This document shows, in pieces, positions 13,501 through 22,456 of a stretch of DNA of 64,000 bases (positions within the stretch are counted from its first letter, which is position 1; every line of letters starts with the position of its first letter). Source of the stretch: Cerrena zonata (lineage: Eukaryota > Basidiomycota > Agaricomycetes > Polyporales > Cerrenaceae). Location of the stretch: positions 2,108,001 through 2,172,000 of the forward strand of contig JASBNA010000002.1 of NCBI GenBank assembly GCA_038087015.1. Reading direction: 5' to 3'. Under the pieces are notes generated by a model. The model saw only the letters and a program-made list of their open reading frames with translations. It was not told the origin of the DNA and did no database searches. The position numbers and the translations under genes were made by a program.

Positions 13501-13851
13501 AATAGGACGTCCAATACGAAGTGATTCGATCTGCTGTGCAAGCCGTTTTGCATCTTCATAGAAGTATGCTTGGTTGGTAAGTAGAGTTGTCCAGTGACAC
13601 CCAGTATCATGCCGGGTACACTATAATGGACCATCAGCTTTCGCAGCTTCGGTACAAGGAAGGGAACTCACTGTCTGAGCAACCTTGCCTCGATGATGCA
13701 AGCTAGCAGCCTTCGAGCCTTCATGTACTCGAACAGGTCCCATGGGACCATTGCAGCTGTGGCAATTGAGTACTACAGCTTGTAGGATGCTTGCGGTGAG
13801 TGATGCAACTGTATGCGAGGGGGGGATTAGACTTGAAAAAACAGGAGGCAT
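10557..13851 (-). CDS. Transposon-borne Cys-cluster protein with C-terminal RTC4-like domain
   Basis: Four exons (13851-13672, 13620-12721, 12653-11101, 11043-10557) give an intact 1,039-aa protein. Near the N terminus a knuckle resembling GRF zinc fingers is seen (NCHSC...HHRGKVAQTCTRHDTGCHW). A second cluster follows (ECSNPDC, CLRRMCSQCC, QCDICRIHN). A long Gln/Ser-rich middle region has a short coiled-coil-like stretch (KANEALSAKQERLELQERL). The C-terminal third matches the RTC4-like domain: EFCDEPI, a DPIPGNPNHR segment, YCNRHELETRLLPQAQAAGW, YYGEEGHQIIYY and LVLPEMVTRLIQEDL. Yeast Rtc4 is linked to telomere capping, but the domain's biochemical role is not established. Being inside the inverted repeats, it is element cargo or an accessory transposition protein. 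I infer nucleic-acid binding. It is much longer than a bare RTC4 domain. Confidence 0.85.
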
Positions 13852-14122
13852 GTTTCTGGCTGTCGTAAACACAGAAAAGAGGGAGAATGTGTAGTGTATT
13901 GGGGAAGTACGCTAGACATGACTAGTATACTTATAGCTATTACAGCATGACAATACCTGACATTGAAAGCTTTAACCAGATAAACGGGGCGGTGAATGAT
14001 AGACAATGGTATAAACTCTGAAGCAATGATTGACATTCGAAGCATTGAGATTATCGTTATCTTATCTGACTCCAATATACTACACTCAAGATGTTTATAT
14101 TCAACTATACTAACAGTCGGGT

Positions 14123-14410
14123 GTTTGACACTCAGTATCTCTTCACTAGCATATAGTATACATGCCTATAAACACTAATGTAGAGGTCTGACACCTTAGA
14201 AAACGACCCCCATATGTTATTTTTCACAAACGAGGGCGGCCTGCTATTCCCCAGCATCAGGCGTCAACGAAGCCTAAGTATCCCACGACACGAAGCTACC
14301 ACAATGGGCAATCTCACATTGAGTAAGCGTCATTGACAAGGGGGTCAAAGAGGCCAATGGGCCATTAGCCCGGGCCAATAGCCCTCTCTCCCCACCGATC
14401 AAACGTTCTC
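14123..14410 (-). repeat. Right terminal inverted repeat of the KDZ element
   Basis: Reverse complement of 7940-8227, about 97 percent identical by eye. It lies roughly 270 bp beyond the start codon of the RTC4-domain gene, so it may contain part of that gene's promoter. Confidence 0.92.
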
Positions 14411-14418
14411 GACCGTTG
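14411..14418. repeat. Right copy of 8-bp target-site duplication (GACCGTTG)
   Basis: Identical and in the same orientation as 7932-7939; it directly abuts the right inverted repeat. Confidence 0.8.
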
Positions 14419-15669
14419 GGCACAAGTGGTCGGGTTTATGAAACGCGGTCACATGCACAGTCGATCGATCAGAATACCGCGACGTGATTTGGGAATTTGA
14501 GGTGGTCTCAGCGATGGGTCTGGAGTCTGGATGGAAATCTCCCAACATTGACATTTAATTCCCCGTCGCTGCTGTACTAGATCAGTGACGAATGTTTTGT
14601 AGTCTGTATAAGTCTGTATATGGTGATCTCACAAATAAACATTTTCTGCGCAATTTCACGTGTTACCAACGCAAATTGGTTTTCGCCGAAAAAGATCTTC
14701 AAAATCGTACAATGAAGGAATCCCCCGGTGGTCTAATGTTTAACCTAAAAGCCGAGCTATATCTTGGTTTGCGCAGTTTGCAGCAAAATTGGCGGCACCG
14801 TCAAGGTGACTACCATTCTGTCTGAATCAACCCTTCGAGTGTTCAAATTTCACTTTTATGAACGAAGTCAAGAACACAAGATCATCATTAATGACGCAAT
14901 AACCTGAGGATAATACTCTTGCAGTCTTACGCTAATCCTCATTACACATCACTAACGGACTCGGTCACTTGGTGGGAACAATGAATGGGCATAGTAGACA
15001 CATGTGAGCCCAGAAGCCTTTCAAAGCAGTCGATACATGCCGAGGGACATGAGGCTTAGGTTTAGCGTCCGCAACACACATGTTAGTGATAGCATCTATG
15101 TGAACCTGCAGGAAAAGGAGAGGTTCGAAGAGGTTTTACGGAGAAAGGAGACCGGTAGACTCGGACGTTGTGGCTCAAAAGGAGTGATAGTAAGGGTTAA
15201 CACTATTGTTCGTAAGTCGTAATCCTAAATGGTCGTAAAGAAAAGGTTCAACGTTTAGAAGCTACTGAATATTGAAAACGCTAGAGAGAATTCTATGGGG
15301 ATGAGTCCGTAAAGTTTTAAGCGGAAAATTGAAATTGTTCAAAATTAAAGGCGCATGGCAGAAGATTGCCAAGAGTTCAGAAAAGAAGCAAGAAGCTGAA
15401 TGTGTAGAGGAAACGAACTCGGCGTAGAACAACCTGAAAACGTGTCTACATCGTGCCACAAACCGAACAGAAACAATGTCAGAGTTCGAACATAAACATA
15501 GTGAAAAGTAAAGCGAAGCGAAAGTAATATAGTTAGTGATTGGACGACAAGAACAATACAGGAAATTGTTCGGCTGAATGAGCCTAGTCTGAACAAGATA
15601 ACAAGAATATATCTTTTCTCTCAACGAAGAATCCCCCAACTGCGGATCTAGGTCTGTGGAGCATGGCGA
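14419..15669. other. Intergenic region right of the transposon
   Basis: About 1.25 kb of mainly AT-rich sequence with only short frames that show no domain or splice continuity. Its right end probably contains the 3' untranslated region of the CPL1-like gene. Confidence 0.4.
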
Positions 15670-16387
15670 TTAGTCTGCACGCACGCAGCTCGTGCCGTTG
15701 ATGGATTGGACGAAGCCGGACTGGCAAGAGTCAATACGGCAGCTGCCCGCGATGCAGGACACGCCGACAGCGTTAGGAATAGTTGTGCAATCACGGCTGT
15801 GAAGAGAGGACCAAGGTGAGTATTGGCGAGGCATGTTGAGGGAAAACGAAAACGCACCTTTCGCTGACAGTAGCACATCCTCCGCATGAGTTCAAGTCTG
15901 ATTGGACGTCGACACACTCGAAGCCTTCCCTGAGCCAAGACTCGATGGAGGTAGGGCGAGAGTTAGGGTTGTTCGGGCAAGCAGTGAGGGCGTAGGGGCA
16001 CAACGCGTTGGAGATCATTTCCTCCTCACTCATTGCAATTTGCTCTTCCTCAAGGGTAGAACGTCTATCAAATGCTCGGGATGGCTTTGGTGCACGAGCC
16101 TCGAGAGCCCTGGATGGTATGGGTGAGCGCGCCTCATAGGCTCGGGATGGGAGGGGTGACCGTGCTCCAAGAGCCCTTGAAGGCAAAGGACTGCGAGCTT
16201 GAAGAGCCCTGGAGGGTTGAGGGGCACGGGCTACATATGCTCGGGATGGTAAAGGAGAGCGAGCAACGAACGCTCTCGAGGGGAGGGGTCTTCTAGCATT
16301 CAGAGTTTGGTCGGGTTGGGGAGTAGCATAGACTTCGAAGAGACAAAAGGCAAGAAGAGTCAAGACAGTATGAAAGAGGCCTCGCAT
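15670..16387 (-). CDS. Secreted CPL1-like cysteine-rich protein with seven 11-aa repeats
   Basis: Two exons join across GTGCGT...TTCACAG at about 15857-15796 and give about 218 residues from the ATG at 16387. A signal peptide is evident (MRGLFHTVLTLLAFCLFEVYA). Seven tandem copies of an 11-residue unit, consensus ARSPLPSRAxx, follow. The C-terminal domain has the cysteine pattern of CPL1-like proteins: ALCPYALTACP, FECVDVQSDLNSCGGC, DCTTIPNAVGVSCIAGSC and CQSGF. That family of fungal secreted or cell-surface proteins includes Cryptococcus Cpl1. Known members carry the Cys domain, but I do not know the repeat block from them. It is probably extracellular or wall-associated; the function is unknown. 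Confidence 0.78.
16067..16297 (-). repeat. Seven tandem 33-bp coding repeats
   Basis: Within the CPL1-like gene, seven 33-bp units encode an 11-aa repeat (RPLPSRAFVA, SPLPSRAYVA, APQPSRALQA and so on). The unit keeps Pro-x-Pro-Ser-Arg-Ala and an Ala-Arg before each copy. Confidence 0.85.
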
Positions 16388-16449
16388 GTTGGGAACTGTC
16401 GCCAAAAAGGGTTGAAAATTTAGGCCGTTGAGGAGGAAAAGGTCAAGGG

Positions 16450-16863
16450 CTAGGTGGCCAATATAAGAGTAACAAAGGTGCCGATGAAGGACAAAAGCAA
16501 GCGAAGAAAGAACTGATAAGAGCTTCGATGATGATCTGGGCACGTCACTGTTAGATTAAAGAAACCCGTCGAGAGCCTCGCTGTATATGAGCTAACCGAA
16601 TTTTTGGGGTGTTTTCGAAGGGTTGCAGTTAGAGCGTTGACGCTACTCCACTTACTTGCCGCCTCCGGGCTCCCAAGCACTTTCATTGTAATCGTTCTTC
16701 CGTCTCTATCGACCACAATGCAATCGCCCGGAAAAACTTGGAAAAATACCATGGCATTCCTCGAAAGCTGTTCAAGGCGTCGCCCCCCTCTGTCGGAACC
16801 AGAATACAATGGTTTTAGCATCAGCGGAATGGGAACGACATTGAAAAAATCATATGGCGGCAT
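16450..16863 (-). CDS. Possible small gene of unknown function (weak)
   Basis: An ATG at 16863 opens MPPYDFFNVVPIPLMLKPL and continues through a natural-looking stretch (QVFPGDCIVVDRDGRTITMK). A donor GTAAGT at about 16656 and an acceptor GGTTAG near 16595 would give a protein of about 83 residues; without splicing the frame runs on to 16450. No domain is recognised and it lies just upstream of the CPL1-like gene on the same strand. It could equally be a chance frame or part of that gene's leader. Confidence 0.2.
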   Translation of the reverse strand: MPPYDFFNVVPIPLMLKPLYSGSDRGGRRLEQLSRNAMVFFQVFPGDCIVVDRDGRTITMKVLGSPEAASKWSSVNALTATLRKHPKNSVSSYTARLSTGFFNLTVTCPDHHRSSYQFFLRLLLSFIGTFVTLILAT

Positions 16864-17847
16864 CGCGCCTGGTCATTTTTTCATAAGGCGGTTTGCCTAG
16901 TTTGGTAAGTCGAGAACCTTCAAAGGACATATCCGATTCCACCTCCGATCAAGCTATGTAGCGATGGGAGACTACCGATATCAGTGGTGACGTCTCTTGT
17001 CGTCCATTTCCACTCCTATGTTTTCGAATCGATACTGTGCGCATTTCAGGGGATAATTCATTGGGATTGGGTAGTTCGGCTGTGTCGCACGTTTGTCAGG
17101 ACCCGAAGCGAACGACGGTGAATTAGTTAGGTCTTCGCAATCAAGCATGACAACATTATGATGATTAAGACGAAGAAGTAGTCCAAGGGGAGTAATTCCT
17201 TTCGCTGCACTCTTGGAAGCAGAATACACAGAATATCAGCCTCGGATTATCCTGGTGAACCCGTACCGTTATCAGAGACTTCTTTGACACAACCAATGTT
17301 ACAATCTGGTGGCGAGAAGGGCCGCGAGGACAGAGATCTATAAAGAGGGCAAGATAAGGAGCGCAAATGATGCAACGTACTTACGGTTACGGTCTCCACA
17401 AGCCGAATTGGTACATGATCTGTGGAGCATGTCAAGCTTGAGAAACCTAGGCCCTGCATAGTGCTCCGTTTATGTTTACGAGTAGATGCGAATGTAAGCC
17501 AGCATACATGCCAAGCTTCCAAATGGGTATGGCAAAGTCAACTATTACGAGAGCACGGTAGTACACAGCCGAATATGACCATCGCACCAAACTCCGATTA
17601 GATAGTTTCGGAAAATAACTGCGGAAACAACAGAGTGTATGTGGTGCATCCAGTTTGGAGGTGGAGACCGGCAACGCAGCAATGTGGCGGAAGCAAGGAA
17701 CAGGAGTAAGAACGAATATGGCTGTGTCCGACGCACGAATGAAGACAACTTGACCTTGCCCTAAAGAAATAGGCACGTGACCGCGGTTGTTACGCGTGCC
17801 GATCGCGTATACTCCGCATTGTTTTCTCTTTCCAAAATCTCCGAGCT
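16864..17847. other. Unresolved stretch upstream of EXO5
   Basis: About 1 kb. On the minus strand, an exon from an ATG at about 17438 (MLHRSCTNSACGDRN), a GTAAGT donor and a TTTATAG acceptor can be joined into an open frame with several Cys (FCVFCFQEC), but no domain or clear start-to-stop model emerges. The last 60 bp hold the EXO5 promoter with an ACGCGT box. Confidence 0.3.
17792..17797 (+). promoter_or_regulatory. ACGCGT (MCB-type) box upstream of EXO5
   Basis: ACGCGT lies about 50 bp before the EXO5 start codon. In fungi this is the core site of the MBF (Mbp1/Swi6) G1/S factor; a function here is inferred. Confidence 0.35.
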
Positions 17848-20525
17848 ATGGCTGTCGCAGGGGAACCGATAACAGAGGAGCACGACGAGTACGATCAGTT
17901 CTATGATCCAATAGACTTGGAAGATCTTCCATATATTGCCACATTACCACCTTCACCTGTGCGGTCAAGTCAACCAGGCTCTATTAATCCTTCACAATCA
18001 CGACTTAACGTTAACAAAACTCCTATTCAAGATGTCCCATCGAAAGTAACTGACAGTAGCGATGAGTATGATGAATATGACCTTTCTGATCTTACAACGG
18101 ACGACTTCGCCAATATTGATGCTGCTGTCCGGTCTGCTTTCGAAATCGTCCCCTCGAGCAGCAAACCCTCAAATGGTAATACCGAAGCGGAAACTTGCTT
18201 AAACAGCACAGGAAACAAGTCTGGAGGTCCTGCCATTGACATTCGTATGGAAGAGTCCTCCACTGATCCCTCTGGCGTTGTTAAGAAACCCCAGCCACTG
18301 CCTGTTATTGACCAGAGAAACCCCACATTGTGGAAGAAACAAGGACCATCTCCATTTGAGAAGTTTAGAAGTTGGAAAGGCTTCTTGGGCGTGACTGATC
18401 TAACTGGCCCTTCTTGGTAATTATGACTCGAACATCTGTAGAATTCTGGGATTTATCAGTCTTGCGCTCGAATTTTATAGGTGTGAAGTTCAATTCGATT
18501 ATTCGTTGCGACAGAGACGTTATTTGAAACTGGGCGATAGACCAGCATCCTTCATAACGGCCGATGGGAAAGAAATTGCAGTCGATAAAAGCGTTGCAGC
18601 TATCAACGATGTAGTTACTCAACGAGGCAAGGTAACGATTATTTTCATTTCATGTCTATTTCTCATAATTAATATTCTTTGTACTGGAATCATAGACAGT
18701 ACATAAGGTATTGGAACGCGAAATACATCCAGAGCCGGTCACTGTCAGTGTCACTACGCCAGAAGAGCGATGGGGTTTGCGGTATGTTTTGATCCTTGTA
18801 TTATCTGAACAGTGAAATGACAGATTGTAGTCTGGTTAACATGATTACGTCTATGCAAGCTGTATTATTTGGCGGTCGTTGCGTATGTCTTCTCCTGCTC
18901 TCATCTTGATTTAAGTGCTCAGTTAAGTCACAGCGCGAAATGCCTGTCTTCGGTATATTAAACGGCCAGATAATCACAGGCATCATAGTAAGTATGAAAG
19001 TAAATTCAATTTCTGCTCGAACCTAGACTTTTTTCAATAGGACGAAGTTGAGAGGAAAAGTATACCGTCTGCTCCGGTATCCCCATCCCGGTCTAATTCT
19101 CAGCGAGCTCGTAACAAGCGTAGTCTTCCCGGGACACCCACTAAACCTGGCTCTCCGAAGAAGAGCCGTGTATCTTTGTCTCCTTCGCCGAGTAAACCCA
19201 TCACTACATACTTTGCCTCTACATCCAAGAAACTGGAGGATCCTAACCCGTCACCTTCTGTTGCTCATTTCAACCTACATATTTCAGACACCAAAACACG
19301 CCGATATAATTCGTTACCACCTCCCGAAGACACCATAGGGGCTCATCTGCAACTGATGCTCTATCATCGTCTACTGTCTCGCCTTCTAGTTCCCCCGACT
19401 CAATCGGAAGATGCCCTTGACTTTCGGACGTTATGGTTACAGATAGGTTTAGACCATCATAAAGCGTTCTCTCCTACTTTCAGACAAGACTTAGGTTTTG
19501 TGGGTACAGCAGCATCTGATACCCAGGGATGTATGTCTACCGTTACCTGCCTAGACGACCTGACGAAGGTGTGGCGGAACGTTGTCGAGACCCTTGGGGT
19601 TGCTGGGATTGATGACACAGTAACTGTTGTCTATCGTACCCAACCAAATGCTACTCGGAAGCGGGACGCCAAGAAGAAGAAACCGATTTCCCCAGAACCA
19701 GACGAGGAAGCCGACGTCGTTCGTGCTGTAGTCGAAAGTTTGAAGGATGGCACCCCACTCAACGACGCTGAATTAGCCGAAGCGATTGACCAAAGCTGGA
19801 AATCGGTAACCGATGGTGCGAAGGTTTCATATGGTGTCGCACCTCTAGAAGACCCTGACGTCATTGAAGCCGAAGCTTCACGAGCCTATAGCGAGGCTGC
19901 AAACGAAGAAGCGGAGCTTCAATGGGCAATCCAGCAATCACTTTTGGCAGAAGTCAGAAGCCGTCCAGAGTTGAAACAACGCCTAATGCCTGACCCTGAC
20001 TCCCCAGATACTTCCCCACCCCCCGAGAAAGGCAAAGGCAAAGAGGTCGATGTATCAGCGGAGGATGCGAATCCTCAGCCTGATAGTACCGACGACGAAA
20101 TGGATGGGCCTTCAACTATTATTGGGACGAAGAGGTTCAGGATGAACGACAAGATGCTGGACGCGTATCTCAAGAGTGTTTTGGACTGGTGGCATGGTAG
20201 GCGACCTCCGAAGGGTGTTGGCATTGAACTTACCCGGCGATGCTTGTACGTCGATTCCCTTCGTCGACTGTGAATGACATTAACATCCTTAACATATAGA
20301 TGGTGCGAGTACCAAGATGGCTGCGAGTGGAGGGAAAAGATGGCTGCTGAAGCACGAGAGAAATTGCTCAGTCCAAGAATTGACATTCACTTTTCCATAT
20401 TATTTTCAATCTACAGGTCGTGTTGTAAAGTGTACAATATACTTCTATGTGTATCGTTAGACTTCAAATATTTCCCACCCCTGATTAGATTCACTCGAGA
20501 GTCGAGACCGAAGGTATGTACGTGA
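17848..20525 (+). CDS. EXO5: Exonuclease V (EXO5/DEM1), Fe-S single-strand DNA exonuclease
   Basis: The gene starts at ATG 17848 with an acidic disordered N terminus. The conserved core then appears: KFRSWKGFLGVTDLTGPSWCEVQFDYSLR, QRGKTVHKVLEREIHPE, GIIDEVER, HLQLMLYHRLL and, at the C terminus, the cysteine cluster CWWCEYQDGCEWREKM. With the early Cys of WCE, these Cys form the family's 4Fe-4S ligands; the Asp and Glu of IIDEVE belong to the PD-(D/E)XK nuclease core. Exo5 enzymes degrade single-stranded DNA in nuclear repair or mitochondrial DNA maintenance. A long insertion between core blocks carries two ubiquitin-interacting-motif-like helices. About six short introns are present. The tail after the last Cys cluster runs to 20525 and its exact end is uncertain. 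Confidence 0.9.
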
Positions 20526-21134
20526 AACGGATCAACATGGTCAATATAAAGAAACCTCCGCACAATCTGAAATTTCGAACCACTAACTTCATAGCAGCCC
20601 ACCGGAATCCATAACACCTCTGGACCATCCAGAACGCGATCTGAGATGATCGAGGTCACCGTAGATCGACAGTTGATCAAAACGACGACCGCATCGTTTC
20701 ACGTGTGTTGTAATGACTGAAACATCGTCATACCGCCAAGCTGGTCAGCGGGCGGTGCGATTTGTCGCAACATACGATAGGAGAACTGTTAATTGAGATT
20801 GTGAATCGGTAAGGGAGGCTCCTGTGAGGCTGATGCGCAGTTCAACCACATTTTTTCGGGCAAGTGAGCCAGTCTAAGAACTTGAGAAGCCGCAGGTGTA
20901 AATATAGCAAACATATCATCACGGATTGCCGGACTAACAACTTCTTACCTCTCAACCAACTCCACCGCTAGTGCAGCCTCCGCTGGATGGCCACATCACT
21001 CTCTCCTCACTAGTGTAACAACTCTCTTATTCTAAAGGGCCGATCCTGCTCGCCCCTGAACTATCCTGACTACCCGCAGCAAGCCATCCAACCCGAGTCT
21101 TTCCTTCAACCACCCTCATAACCACAACGACACA
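20526..21134. other. Intergenic, upstream of the copper transporter gene
   Basis: About 600 bp between EXO5 and the Ctr-like gene. It presumably holds the EXO5 3' end and the Ctr promoter and leader. No gene is seen. Confidence 0.4.
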
Positions 21135-22253
21135 ATGTGGAAAGATCACCTGCATTTTGAACTCCTTGGAGAACACGTCTTATTCCCAGGTCTTCACCTT
21201 GATAACTTCTGGACGTTCCTGGTGGCCTCCCTCTTGACCATTGCACTGTGTTTCTCTGAGAGGTACTACATCTTCTGTCTAATATAGCCGCTAGCTGCCT
21301 ACAGGATCTGACAACTTTCTGGTTATCGTTAGAGCACTAACCTACGCCATGACAAAACAATGGAGCCCTTCTTTCATGAAGAGAACACGCCTTCGAAAGG
21401 CATTGTGGAAAACATGCCTATACTGGGTTGTTACACTTGACAGATTGTGAGTGGACACGTTCCAGGTTGACATTTCCTGTCAGTGACGACAAATCCCGAT
21501 GTGATATAGATTGTATATGCTACTAGCAATGACTTTTAGCGTTGGGTTAGTTCTTAATCTAATGTATTTCTGAATAATATATACTAATTCGCTGCGAAGG
21601 TTGATCATGGTCGCAGTACGTCAAAGGTTTGATCTTTCGTTATGCTCTAATCATTGAACACATATTTGTATAGGTCACCGCGCTCTCAATTGGACAATTC
21701 TTCATTGAATATATTGAAGAGCCTCAGATAGATGCTCGGAATCAACGAGAGTAAGTCCACAAAGTAATGATCGTTCTATGACCTCAGTAACCAGGCATCT
21801 ATTCATAGTTCTGAGAACATTAAAGAACCGCTCCTTGAATCACCTTCGATGTACGAACCACCGATGGCCCTACATTCATATCCTTCCTACCGCTCTCTTT
21901 CATCGCCAACATACTCCCACTCATCACCACTTTCGACCTCACCCATGTCAGGACATGAAACATTCTCGAACCGCTCAAACGTAAACCTCGTTCGGCCATC
22001 TAGCTCTGATTCAAATTCCCAACCATTCGTGGGTCGACCACGTTCCAAGTCGAAACCCACGAGTATCTTCATTCATCCAAACGAGTCTAACGTTGCAAGG
22101 GCAGATGCTGCCGCCCAGCAATTGGGACTTCTTGGTGACACTGAGCTTGTCAAAGCGAATCAGTACCCTGCTCAGGACACCGGCCCTTGGGAAATTGGCA
22201 AGGGGAAAGACATGGCAAGAGAGTTGATGGGAACAAGAAAGAACACTCTTTAG
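21135..22253 (+). CDS. Ctr-family copper transporter-like membrane protein
   Basis: About five exons start at ATG 21135 (MWKDHLHFELLGEHVLFPG) and end at TAG 22253. Segment 1 is FWTFLVASLLTIALCFSERAL. Segment 2, LYMLLAMTFSVGLIMVAVTAL, carries the MxxxM signature (MLLAM) that defines copper selectivity in Ctr proteins. Segment 3 follows (SIGQFFIEYIEEP). The small N terminus is His-rich but lacks the usual Met motifs, and the GxxxG of the third helix appears as AxxxG. A Ser/Pro-rich cytoplasmic tail of about 130 residues is unusually long for the family. The role would be copper uptake or release across plasma or vacuolar membrane. The gene is convergent with the kinase gene about 200 bp away. 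Confidence 0.75.
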
Positions 22254-22456
22254 TTCTCTTGAATTTGAATGCAGCTATGTATATTTGCTTGTATAATCTT
22301 ATTAGCCGAAAGCAGGCCTTCGTGAATCGAATAAGCAATCAATCATCCATTCGTTATAATAAATGTCGTATCGTGAGTATCGAATGCAAACTTGGGGGGT
22401 ATGAATCTTGTTCCATGAGCAAATTATATATGCAGAAAATGTGACATTACGACGTA

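Larger units (their letters stand above)
7940..14410. mobile_element. Complete KDZ-class DNA transposon, 6,471 bp
   Basis: The element is bounded by 288-bp terminal inverted repeats (7940-8227 and 14123-14410, about 8 mismatches by eye) and an 8-bp direct repeat. It carries two convergent multi-exon genes: a CxC5/CxC6-KDZ transposase (8330-10521, +) and a Cys-cluster/RTC4-domain protein (13851-10557, -). After splicing, both coding lengths are exact multiples of three (1,983 and 3,120 nt) with no internal stops. Near-identical repeats plus intact genes suggest a recent and possibly autonomous insertion. KDZ transposons (Kyakuja-Dileera-Zisupton) are known to be expanded in Agaricomycetes, where some lineages carry TET/JBP dioxygenase genes; none is seen here. 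The element sits between genes and disrupts nothing recognisable. Confidence 0.9.
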
